Assembly (NCBI GenBank): GCA_964017195.1
Contig: OZ024897.1
Span: 5,147,969 to 5,211,968 of the forward strand
Length of the DNA: 64,000 bases
Direction: 5' to 3'
Source: Siderastrea radians
Lineage: Eukaryota > Cnidaria > Anthozoa > Scleractinia > Rhizangiidae
Below the pieces are notes generated by a model. That model did no database searches and was not told where the DNA came from. It saw nothing but the letters and a program-made list of their open reading frames with translations. Below are positions 1 through 9,943 of the stretch, one piece after another. Within the stretch, counting starts at the first letter, position 1. Every line of letters begins with the position of its first letter. Made by a program: the position numbers and the translations under genes.

Positions 1-2
1 AG

Positions 3-644
3 GATGCACCCGATCAGAGGAAAGAAGAGCAATGGAAATGTTACGACGAGGAGGATTGCCCTGAAAACCAAGCTGCCTTCACTGTCAAAGATCTGTTGGT
101 GCCGAATGGTGGACAGTCACTGGGGAGACCTCAAAGAATGGAGGACGCATCTGATCAGAGGAAGGAAGAGCCATGGAAATGTTATGACGATGAAGATTGT
201 GTTGAAAAGCAAGATGCCTTCACTGTAAAAGTTCTGTTGGTTCTGAGTGGTAGACAGTCGCCAGAGAGGCTCCAAAGAATGAAAGATGTGTCTGAACAGA
301 AGAACGAAGAGCCATGGAAATGTTATGACAATAAGGACTGCACTGAAAATCAAGCTGCGGTCACTACAAGACATCTACCTGTGAATTTCTACTTCGATGA
401 CAAGCCTGATGATCTAGAGGTTGCGTCTGATAATGATGAACATGAGCAGGCGGTGAATAACGATAACACCTGCTATTATGATAATACTGATCATGAGAAT
501 GAAAATTGTGATGACGACGATGACGATGATGGTGAGGGAGACCGTTCTAAAGAAAAACAGAATGCTATTTACGATAACCAGTTGCCTCATCCATTAAGTG
601 TCGAGGGCATCGCTGACAAAAACGATGATTATATTTATTTTTAG
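3..644 (+). CDS. 3' end of a gene with 47-residue repeats and an acidic Tyr-x-Asn tail (partial)
   Basis: The frame is open from base 3 to the TAG at 642-644, so this is the end of a coding sequence that begins before the window. It holds three tandem copies of a 141-bp (47-residue) unit. Each copy contains WKCYD followed by an acidic pair and a Cys; the Trp codons are at 33, 174 and 315. The last 90 residues are very acidic, with a run of seven Asp near 510-530. Several tyrosines fit Tyr-x-Asn (CYDNK, YYDNT, IYDNQ), the consensus bound by Grb2-type SH2 domains when phosphorylated, and the chain ends DDYIYF. I see no membrane segment or catalytic domain. A cytoplasmic signalling tail is an inference from these motifs. 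I do not recognise the family. A repeat in phase with 47 codons and no stops supports real coding. Confidence 0.55.
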   Translation, partial: DAPDQRKEEQWKCYDEEDCPENQAAFTVKDLLVPNGGQSLGRPQRMEDASDQRKEEPWKCYDDEDCVEKQDAFTVKVLLVLSGRQSPERLQRMKDVSEQKNEEPWKCYDNKDCTENQAAVTTRHLPVNFYFDDKPDDLEVASDNDEHEQAVNNDNTCYYDNTDHENENCDDDDDDDGEGDRSKEKQNAIYDNQLPHPLSVEGIADKNDDYIYF

Positions 645-792
645 AGATTGATTATTTGGCACTAATACAGGTGGATCTAAGTATTACTTTCGTAGTTGCC
701 AATTTTTTTGCTGTAGTGGGTCTTTTTTAATCCTGTTATTGCGTTGAGAGATCTGTGATTATTGCTATTGGTTAGTGTAACAGCAGTAACTG

Positions 793-798
793 AATAAA
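793..798 (+). promoter_or_regulatory. polyadenylation signal AATAAA
   Basis: A canonical AATAAA lies about 150 bases after the stop codon of the partial gene at the left edge, a plausible 3' UTR length. A second overlapping A-rich stretch follows. Confidence 0.45.
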
Positions 799-1455
799 AT
801 AATGAACAATGCTGGATCCCATTTAAGTTTTATAGCAAACCTGCTCCTTAAATATTATTGGGTGTTAAGTATTTTTCAGAAGCCTAGGATTGCTTTACAG
901 GTACATTGTATTTACATATATGCATTTACGTATAGACAGCCGCTGGATATAAAAATCGTACGCTTTGATTGCCTCCCTAATATAGGCTATCAGCTGTTGT
1001 AACTAGCCGATTGATTTTCGCGCGCGCTCAGTGGACGAAACTTATGATCACACAGTACAAAGTCGAACGGTGGGTATTAGACAATATATTCCTACCTATT
1101 TGATACCCGCGTCCGATTTTAGTTGAATTTTTGTTTTAGAAATCTAATCAAAGTATACCAAAATCGCATAAACTAACCGGCAATTTGAATTTGTTTAGCC
1201 ACAATTATGCCGTGATTACACAAGCACATGACATCGTTATCACCAAACTAGATAAAGGCTCTTGAGTTGTAGTGATGGGCAAAGCTGAGGAAATACGGAT
1301 ACATACTTCTAACTTCGTACACGTCGATGACAAGCGATCCAATACCCATAACCGATCAAAGAAACGTTCCCTTTTTCAGAAGGAGAAAGAGCGCTTTTAG
1401 ACCAATAACTACCCAAAAACACAATTGCTGTGCCACCTTCCCTCTAGAGTTCTAG
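799..1455. other. intergenic, nothing recognised
   Basis: AT-rich sequence with only short frames. No repeat or RNA gene is recognised. It separates the left-edge gene from the decayed reverse transcriptase. Confidence 0.5.
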
Positions 1456-2240
1456 ACTTGCTTGTCTTTACGGTCTTCCTAAGACTCACGAAGCGAATCT
1501 CAGTATGAAACCTATTCAGTCTCCAACCGGAACTTCTGATTACATCCTCGCAAAATGTGTGAAAGAAAAGCTGAAATCACTTTCTGTAAATGAGTACACA
1601 ATCGCCGATGCCTTTCGTTTCTGTAAGGAAATCCATACCATTCCCATCAATTAAGAGGGTGACATATTGGTTTCTTACGACGTCACTGCCCTTTTCACCG
1701 TTTCAGGAGCATTTGCAAACGACTGGTTTAGACAAACCTACGACCTCAAACTAGAAGTGGACCAACTTGCCAGAATCCCTTAAATCGCCACTTCAATGGC
1801 AATTTCCAGTGCATTTGCCAATTGTATAAACAGGTAGACGGAGTGGCTACGGGTTCGCTCCTTGGTCTCCAGTGGCTAGTGTCTTCATGTGTCGTCTTGA
1901 AGAAACTTCGGATGGTATGATGCCCGTAGTAGATAGAAGATATGTCGATAATACCTTGAACAGAATGCATAGCGCCGATGATGCAGTTGATTTTCTTACG
2001 ATGCTTAATGGCGTCCACCCTAACCATACTTCAAAATGGAGCTTCCCGTTAATACCAAGATCTCTTTCATTGGTATGGAAATAATCAAGCATAATGGAAA
2101 GATGACACCCTGGCCAGAATTCCTCGCGTCGATGACGCAGTTGACTTTCTTACGGTGCTTAATGGCCTCCACCTTGTCTCAGAACCGCATAATCTAGGAC
2201 ACCGCTGAAAATCAGCCGAATCATTTAATATGATCAAAAC
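1456..2240 (+). pseudogene. decayed Penelope-like element reverse transcriptase
   Basis: Conceptual translation in shifting frames gives the hallmarks of Penelope-like reverse transcriptase. LYGLPKTHE lies near 1465-1495, followed by a MKPIQS region. SYDVTALFT (motif A) is near 1675-1700. DGVATGS-L (motif B, normally DGVAMGSPLGP) is near 1838-1862, and RRYVDNTL (motif C, normally YVDDT) is near 1938-1960. After this comes the usual DAVDFLTMLNG-HP stretch. The reading is broken by a TAA in place of a residue just before motif A and by several frameshifts. The second catalytic Asp of motif C is Asn. A second copy of the motif C region (DDTLARIP, DAVDFLTVLNG) lies at about 2103-2180. No GIY-YIG endonuclease domain is seen. 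The element is dead. Confidence 0.8.
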
Positions 2241-2355
2241 AACATCTTGATGAATATCATTTTTTACTCCCAAAACTCGGTAAAGTCTCCGCAAACTGAT
2301 AATTACGGCATGCGTATTGCGTCAGTGAAGTTGAGTTGTTGCCTCAGTGTGCAGT

Positions 2356-2471
2356 AAGAATATGTTTGAAGACGTACAGCCTTTTCGTTGATATCAGATA
2401 AAAACAGAATAGAAAGAATATGTTTGCAGACGTACAACCTTTTCGTTGATATCAGATAAGTACGGAATAGT
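2356..2471. repeat. 58-bp direct tandem duplication
   Basis: Two near-identical 58-bp units beginning AAGAATATGTTTG start at 2356 and 2414. They differ by a few bases. No function is suggested. Confidence 0.75.
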
Positions 2472-2809
2472 CGCTACAGGTTTGTAGTTCTAAAGCTTTT
2501 CCGTAACAAGTCTAGTTTCTTCAGAAGGGAACATACTAGGGACTGTTTGAGAAAGGTAGGATACGCACCAGTCAACAAGGATTCGTCCATAAAAGCTGTT
2601 ATAACACTGAGGCATAAGGAAGTCGAAATGGCTTTTGAGCATAAGAGTTGGAAAAGGGTAGGTCCAAGGAGCACAGTCCACAGTCCACAAAACATAGTTC
2701 TCAATGAACCACTGAGTGAACCAGTGAACCACACAGTACACGAGTTCTACAATTCTTACCATACACGTGTTTTTCAGTACGAAATGTCATGCAATAACAG
2801 ACATACCAC
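2472..2809. other. intergenic, nothing recognised
   Basis: Short overlapping frames on both strands, none with a recognised domain. There is a small internal repetition of CACAGTCC/ACAGTCC near 2674-2690. Confidence 0.4.
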
Positions 2810-3110
2810 GCGCGTAGTCATTGGTCCTTGCTGATTATCTATCAGAGCACACACGTGGATGACGTCAGTGCGCGGTGTGACTAGCGCGCGTGATCAGAGT
2901 CCAAAGTCCAAGGTCTTATCGACCAGTTTTGTAAACTATTTTCCTCCCTCGCGGACAAAAACAGAAGGAACGATTCGAGACTTCAGTCTTGACTGGAATT
3001 TCAGTTAAATGAGAACTCTGACCCAAACATCTTGAAAACCCATTTGAAGTGAGGCGAAAAGCTACGGATAAAGTGTGTAGCCGGGCCGGGAGAAACAAGT
3101 TCAAGGATGG
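2810..3110 (+). repeat. repeated CRE-containing module, copy 1
   Basis: A GC-richer stretch that contains a perfect cAMP-response palindrome TGACGTCA at 2860-2867. It is followed by GCGTGATCAGAGTCCAAAGTC and then GTTTTGTAAACTATTTTCCTC. The same order of blocks recurs at about 33490-33660, and inverted at about 8290-8420. The shared order means one repeat family or a duplicated promoter and first exon, not chance. A GT donor-like site follows at 3190 (GAAGGTTAGT). Whether it acts as a promoter is inference. Confidence 0.5.
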
Positions 3111-6100
3111 TGGACGGATCGATCACAAATCGAAGGCAAATGTGTCCATGCGATTTTTGTTTTGGATCAGATATTCCCTGAAGGATGAAGGTTAGTTTTA
3201 GAAATATTGTTTATAAACTTCGTTTCAGCTCTGTGTTTTTTGTTGTTGTTTTTGTTGTGGTTTATGATTGTGTGCAATAATCTATAGTTTAACAGTTCTT
3301 GAAGCTCAGAAATTTTTCCGTTTTTGTATGAAACCAATAGATTTTATATATTTCCTTGTAAGTGTGTTACATAATACGTCAAAATTGGAAAAAAAAATCA
3401 GTGGAACACTCGCCTTTAGCCTGTTAGCGACTGTTTTGTTCTTGCTACAAAGTTCTGACATCATCTATGATGTATAAAGGTTTGTTTTCACCAGCAACCT
3501 ATTAAGCACAAACACGATCTCCCACCCCCAAACAAGAACATATAAAAAAAAAATGACAGACTGTTTTTCTCGTGTTGTTCACATCACAGGAATTAATGCA
3601 GCATAAGATTTACACAAGGAAAACAAACTTGTTCGTTTTATCGTGCTCATGTTGCGTGGCAAGGACTATTCTAAAAAGGACACCGAACACAAAACGAAGA
3701 ATCCCGTTTGGTCTCCTTATCTTTGTGTTTGTGATTATCTTCAGTTCGTGCTTTGCTGTCCTAAGGCATAAGAACACTTAGGTGAACGAGAAAACAGGCT
3801 GTACGTAAGCATAAGCACATGAGCTTATGCTTGAGCTCATGTTGCGGCGTTTCGTAGTGAAAACCACATGGGAAGAATAAGCGTGCTTGTTCCTCTTGCT
3901 TATTCTTACCCTTGCCTTACTCTCGTTTTTACCGGAAGAGCCCTATAGTTTTCAGAAGCCGAGCGACTAAAGTACAAGAACAACATCGTCCAACATTGTT
4001 GTACGAATGTTTGAAGGGCGATGAATGGCATCTTTTATGACATAGAAGAATCCTAGTTGTCATCAGCAACAAAGGAGGGAAGAAAAAGAGACTAAACAAT
4101 CTCTCCAAAGCCCAAGCACTAGGTCAAAACTTCTTGATCTTTATGCTTGCGTTTCAGAAACGTTCAGTTTAGACTACGCTGGTTCTTGCGCGTGTGCTTG
4201 GATCGCTAATAGAATCCCAGCTTATGTTGTGCTTAGGCCTCGGTCTCTTCCAACATTGTTGTGCGAATGTTTGATTGACTTTTTTCCGCAGCACTCTACG
4301 TCATTCAACATCCTTTAGAATCATTTTTGATTGTACAACAGCCTGCCTAAAAAGTGTTTCACTTCCTGAATTCAATAGTGTTAAATGGTGTTGAATAGAA
4401 ATGTCGAATCCTTTTGGCCAGGGCCTTGTGAATACTCTTAGTGCTTTCATTGCAAGTGAACTTAACCGTTTTTATGTGATGCTTGTGCTGGTGGTTACGC
4501 TTGTTTGATTTTTTGTTATTTTTTCACCCAACCGGCGGCCTTCAAGCACGTTGGTTGCAGTTGCATTTTGCATAAACAGGCCATACGGGATTTTTGTTCA
4601 TTTATTTTTCAGACTCTTGACGACTGGGGTTGAACAAAGAATCAAACAGATCAGTTTTCTTCAATTATATTTCACCTTCGGCTAAAAAGAGCAATAAAAA
4701 CTCTGACTCTTTGGCAATGCAGTTGCCTCGAGCTCCATCTGATTGCCTTTGGGCATGGTCCGACCTTACTGGCAGTTCATGTTTAAAAAGCAAAACTTCT
4801 ACCGAAATCCTACCATTTTTAACTCGGCTGAGTGGGTCGCAGATCGCTGTAGTTGGTCCAAACAGCAAAAAGTGTTTTCGTTAAAATTTTGTAAAGGCGC
4901 CAAAGCCCTACCTCGACGCCCTAGCGATCTTTGTTAAGAGGAAAGTGGTCGCAACAAGATCTACAGCGACCGGGTATCTTTATTCTGAAAACGAGCCTGC
5001 TTATGAGTAGATGTACGAGCTTGGTTGGGGTCAAAACTGTGGACGGATCAAACGGCCCCACCAGTTTCGCCATCAGCCACCGCTTTGGCGCCAGTTAGTC
5101 TAATACACGTCCGAAAGCAGTGGCATTAAGGGGGTATAATGTAATGGTCTCCAACCAGGACCACTTGGTTCGTCTTGTCAAATCTCAGAGTTGTGCCAAT
5201 TGGTCAGCTACGACATGTTCCGGCCTAGTGTATAGTTGATTTCGGAGCTGGCTCTGAATTTGACAAGCTTTGTCCTATGTAGTTTAATACTTCCTTTTCA
5301 AGTAGGACACTGAAGGCGACATCTCGAACAATTTTGAAGCCAACTGTGTTTTTTTTAATGTGTTAAAAGTGTCACAGTGATGTAAAATCACTGATGAAGG
5401 GGTTTTTCCTAAAACGTCTGTTTTAATAACGGCTTAATAAGCACCTCCTTTACATTTATCTTTAAGAGTATACCTCCATTAAGGGCGACCCAGGTTGTCT
5501 TTCAGTCACAACCATTCTGACAAAAAACAAGCCTGTGTAAAGTACAGTTGCGTCAGCAGTACACGTGCACCTGTCATGCGAACTGTGTAAAGGACATCAT
5601 CCCACTCTGAATGCACGTGCAAAAGTTGTGCCACCTGTACAGTACACGTGGACAGGTTGTTTTCTGCATGCTGTTCTTCCACATGACGAATATAAGGCGG
5701 ACACGTGAACCTTATGCAGACATGCAGTTGGAGGATTACTTTTGATGGTAAAATAATATTCTATTTTTATTGTTATTATTAACTGCTACATTTAACTCTC
5801 AGTAGGTACCTTTCATGTCTAAATCCCCTGAACTTAGTGAAAAGGTCAATAATTTATGCTGCCTTTATTGGGGCTTGCTTAACCTCTTGCGATGTTATGG
5901 ACTTATAAATGAATTTTCAAGAAAAACAGGAAAAACCAATATAACAGGATACGCAGGACAATAACAGGATAACTTTTTCAGAATATTGAACTTTTTACAA
6001 AGTAACAATTTATCCAGATGACAAAACTCTCGCTTCGAAAGATATCCCGCTTAAGTTATTAATCATAACAAGGCACTTAGAGAAGGCACTTTATTAACCG

Positions 6101-6645
6101 ATGAAAATTGAATTCTACTCACGCGTTGTCGATGTCGTTGATCAAAGATAAGGAAGCGATATTTTTTCTCCGTCGGCGGGCAAAGCTTGTTTGTGGAATA
6201 GATTTAAGTGCTGTAATCGATATCTTTTCAGCGATCTCGCTGCTGGGTACAAGTTGTACATATAAAGGAGTAAGACACAATGATACTTTCCTGACAATCT
6301 CCAAGCGAGATAGAAACAAAGAGATCTGGCCACAGCGCACATCGCGTCATTCTTCATGGAAAGGCTGTTTGTTTTTTATTGAAAGTTTCTTTTCAAAAAG
6401 AAGTTTATTTGTTCGTTAAGTGGGAACCACGAAGTTGTAAGGTAAAATGAGACGGATTGCTGCATGAGTAATTATTTTTTGTTTTACATATCCTAACATA
6501 ATATTCCTAACACAAGATACACAAGAGAGGGAACCACGAATCATTAAGGTGAAAACGTCAAGTCTATTTTATGAAACTCAGTATTTTGTTCATTTTATTT
6601 AACATATACTTTCATTGTCTTTTTTTTACCACTGGTGTTGCTCAC
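3111..6645. other. intergenic repeats without genes
   Basis: No coding region is recognised. Visible structure: a repeated block with AACATTGTTGTRCGAATGTTTG at about 3994-4014 and 4254-4274; palindromic sequence around 3808-3840 (AGCATAAGCACATGAGCTTATGCTT); and a short block repeated near 6421-6440 and 6530-6545 (GGGAACCACGAA). The longest open frames (about 100 codons near 6108) have no recognised motif and are taken as chance. Confidence 0.45.
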
Positions 6646-6859
6646 TTAACCCTTTCACTCCCTGAGTCAGTTATGGAGACATAAGGTAATTCTAACTTCT
6701 GAGTCTGTGGATGAAATCCTACAGTGTGACCGGCATTCAAATGACTCCTCTCCAGCAGTACGTTCACATGGTACTATTTATATTTAAGTATTTTACAATA
6801 TGAAATTTGGGATTCGTCTTGAATTTTGGTTTAGGCACTCTTGGGAGTGAAAGGGTTAA
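6646..6859. mobile_element. MITE with TTAACCCTTTCACTCCC ends
   Basis: A 214-bp element begins TTAACCCTTTCACTCCC and ends GGGAGTGAAAGGGTTAA. The terminal inverted repeat is 17 bp with TTAA at both tips. It has no coding capacity. The TTAA tips suggest a piggyBac or Kolobok type of insertion, but I cannot separate the target duplication from the terminal repeat. Confidence 0.8.
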
Positions 6860-8289
6860 CTATTACTTTGCTCAAATACCTGGCCGTCTTTGAAAACTTT
6901 GGGACCTGCTCATTCTTGAGAAAGTTCGGTTAGCCTCATACCTTTAAATTATTCTAAAAAATAGTGCATTGAGAATGAACTCAGTATAGCATTTGAATGG
7001 GAGCCGTCTTTCTTAAATCTGATACATATTATTTAATTTGTGACTTCTAAGAATTATTTTGTCTGTGTACGTAAAATAGAGCACTAAGGAAAACTAAGCA
7101 TTCCATTTCTCTAACTGAAAATGTTCTAGAAAAATTTACTTAGTTAAAGAAAGCAAAGTTCTTTTTCTGCGTTTTGAAGAAAACAACTCTTTTTTTTTTA
7201 CTGATTAGCCATTTCACCGGATTTAAAAGCGTTGCTTAATCCTGGCTTATCTTTAATATCGTGCTAAGTAAGAAACCTTTCCCTGATGTCCAATTGCCTT
7301 GCCTTGAAAACAATTTTAATGATAAGTCGTTTCACCCGACGTAAATTAAAAGCTATGCTTAATCCTGGTTAAGGTGCCTAATATTGCCGGATTTTACTTT
7401 CTTTCAGACATTCACCGTTTTTATTTAACTGGCATGATTCACTTTGCAGTGCGTTTGACATTCTCAAAATCGGATTTTAGAAGAACCTAGCCCTAGCCTC
7501 AATCAAACACCTAAATAGGATTCCTTTTGCCGTGTGTTTGACGTTATCAAAATCTGTTTTTTGGAAAACGAAAACATAGTCTTGTCTTTTGGTTGAGGGT
7601 GTATTGGAGGTGTGACTGCTAGTGTTTATGCCGCTTGGGTAGTAAAAGTTTTAAATTACAGGTTAATTAAGCGATTTGTTTTCGATACTTGAAGAGAGCA
7701 TCCATCCATGTCAGAGTAGCTTATAAAGCCTTGTCGTACCAACTGTTTGTGCCAATTATCATGCAAATCAATATGAAACACCTGCATTAGAGAAGCCCAC
7801 TTTTTGTAAAGTCATCACTCGCGTTTTGCAATGGAAAGAGAGTCGATTTATGGCGGGTCTGTTTAGTTTTAAGTTGTGGGTGATGTCAAAATGTAGGATG
7901 GAAGAAGCTGACTGCTCAATGCAAGATACCCAAGTCGACAGGTTATCTCATGTTTTTGTCACATTTTTAATTGCAAGTCTCAGTTTGTGAACTACAGTAA
8001 AACGTTTCAGGGAGTTGCATTCAGAAACTTAAAGAGAATGGAGACAAATGTATCGAATTGAACGCAATGATCAACTGAAGTTGATAACTTGAAAGAGGTT
8101 TGTAAACAAATGTACAGGATATTAAGATAACCTTTATTCCATCAGGAAATTGAATCTTCATGTTCATTCAAGACAGTTTTTGAAAAGGAGTAGGTAAGAA
8201 AAAAACGATTACCTCAAATTGAAGCCTGTGTTTAGATGGAAATTAGCTCTGTTTTTGTCGCCGATAAAGGAAAACAACTTGCGACAGAA
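6860..8289. other. intergenic, short degenerate duplications
   Basis: No gene is recognised. Two diverged direct repeats are visible: a block with TTTCACC-GA-TAAA..GC(T)TGCTTAATCCTGG at about 7212-7245 and 7331-7365, and a block with GTGTTTGACNTT-TCAAAATC at about 7452-7475 and 7532-7553. Confidence 0.4.
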
Positions 8290-8420
8290 AAAAAAAAACC
8301 AAACAATAAAACAGTCAGAGCTAGACTATGGACCCAGATCATGCACGAGTCATACCACGTCCTGACGTCATCTGCGTGCGTGCTCTAAGGAGCCAATCAT
8401 ATTGGGCCAAGTAATAATGT
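8290..8420 (-). repeat. repeated CRE-containing module, copy 2 (inverted)
   Basis: Read on the minus strand this gives ATTGGCTCCTTAGAGCACGC, then TGACGTCA (8363-8370), then GACTCGTGCATGATC and a GGGTCCATAGTC block. This is the same order as the modules near 2.8 kb and 33.5 kb. Divergence is high. Confidence 0.4.
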
Positions 8421-9925
8421 ACAACTTTATGCTTGTACTAAACCTCCTTTTAACCGAAATAAATATTGTACGCTTACCTTTTGGATCTATTGATTTTCAC
8501 CCGTTAAAGTGGCAAAATATTTTAATTTTCTGTTAACCGGGATACATGTATGTAATTTATTTATTTTTTCTAAAAATATATGTCTCACACTTCCGAGTTA
8601 CAGACGCCTGTCACCTGTTCGCTTGTTTTAAGGTTTTTTAAATTTACATTGTGATCACATGGCATGATCAATTCGATATCGGTAGTTGTTAAAAATACAG
8701 TTGGTAATTATCTTACCAAGCGAAAACATTAATTTCCACGTTTCTGAGATGGCATTGTCGAAACTCGAAAAGCAAGTAAACATTGAAGCGTAAGAATGAG
8801 ATTGAAAAACATTGCAAAGCTGTTTACGGGCCATAAAAAAGTCTTTTACCTTTTTATTTAAGACTTCTTTTCAAAAATCGAATTTTTAAAACTTGCGTAA
8901 GATCTCTCTCAACATCGCAAAAAACAGGTGAAATGGAATTTTCCGTAATTTATACCCCTTTTCGCGTCTCACATGTGTTTATTTAAGTAATAAAATTTTA
9001 GTTTCCAAGTTTTCATTCTCTGATAAAGATCATAGCCTGTCATTCCGATCCCGAGATGGCGTAGAGAAGACCCCGAGCTTGAGGCGAGAAAGCGAAATAT
9101 TTAAGCAAAAACGTAATACAAGATTTAATTGTGTTTTATTTTACACAAATATCTCTTAGTCGCTGGGTGTCAATATATATAAAAACGGTTGCACCTGAAT
9201 TACTTACCGTGGGAACTCATTGTGTGCATGCACTGTTTTCGTAAATAAAGATCAAAATAGATAAAAACATGAAGTAAGATGAAATGTTATTATTTTCTAA
9301 GCGAGAAAATGTTTACGAACTTACCTGATAACATTTAAGAGATAAAGACATAGTGTCTGATGAAGAAATAGTGATTTTAATGAAAAATTAAAACACCTGC
9401 CGCCGTTTTATCTCAATAAACTAAGTGGTGTGACGGCTTACGCAATTTATTGCGCCGTTAAGATAGTTTTAAACGCCCCCTTCAGGACGGCGGCCAGTTT
9501 GTGTTTTTTTTTCCAGAAAGAAAAAGAAAAAGCTCTAAAAATTCACAGATTGAGTGATTTCAAACCCTTTCCATGCCCTGCTGATTTCGTAACTGACAAA
9601 CTGCACTACCTAGATGTAACGAAATCCCGGAGGTTATGTGATTTGCAGTAAGTTTTGGGTTTGAGAAGTTTGAGAGGATCAGAAACTAAGTGGGACTTTT
9701 GACCATTATTTCACTTTTGTACAACTTGTATCCCTATGTCTTGCAAAAAATCTCTGTGTTCCTTCAGTGTTAAAGGTAGCCACCTTAAGAGGAGTAAATA
9801 GTTTAGAAAAAGCATTCATAATTTCCACGCGACCATAATTTTACGTTGCATATACGTACACATAAGCTTTTTTTGCTTAAAGTTCTTATTTTCTAACTGC
9901 AGATTACACAGTCAAGAAAATTGGC
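8421..9925. other. upstream region of opsin 1
   Basis: AT-rich, with no gene recognised. A good acceptor-like sequence (TTATTTTCTAACTGCAG) ends at about 9902, 42 bases before the opsin start codon. A 5' UTR intron is therefore likely and the promoter may lie well upstream. Confidence 0.35.
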
Positions 9926-9937
9926 ATGTGCGGTTAA
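9926..9937 (+). promoter_or_regulatory. minimal upstream ORF before opsin 1
   Basis: ATG TGC GGT TAA lies six bases before the opsin 1 start codon at 9944. If it is in the mature leader, ribosomes would meet this three-codon frame first, which could lower opsin translation. The sequence is seen; the regulatory role is inference. Confidence 0.35.
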
Positions 9938-9943
9938 AAGAAC

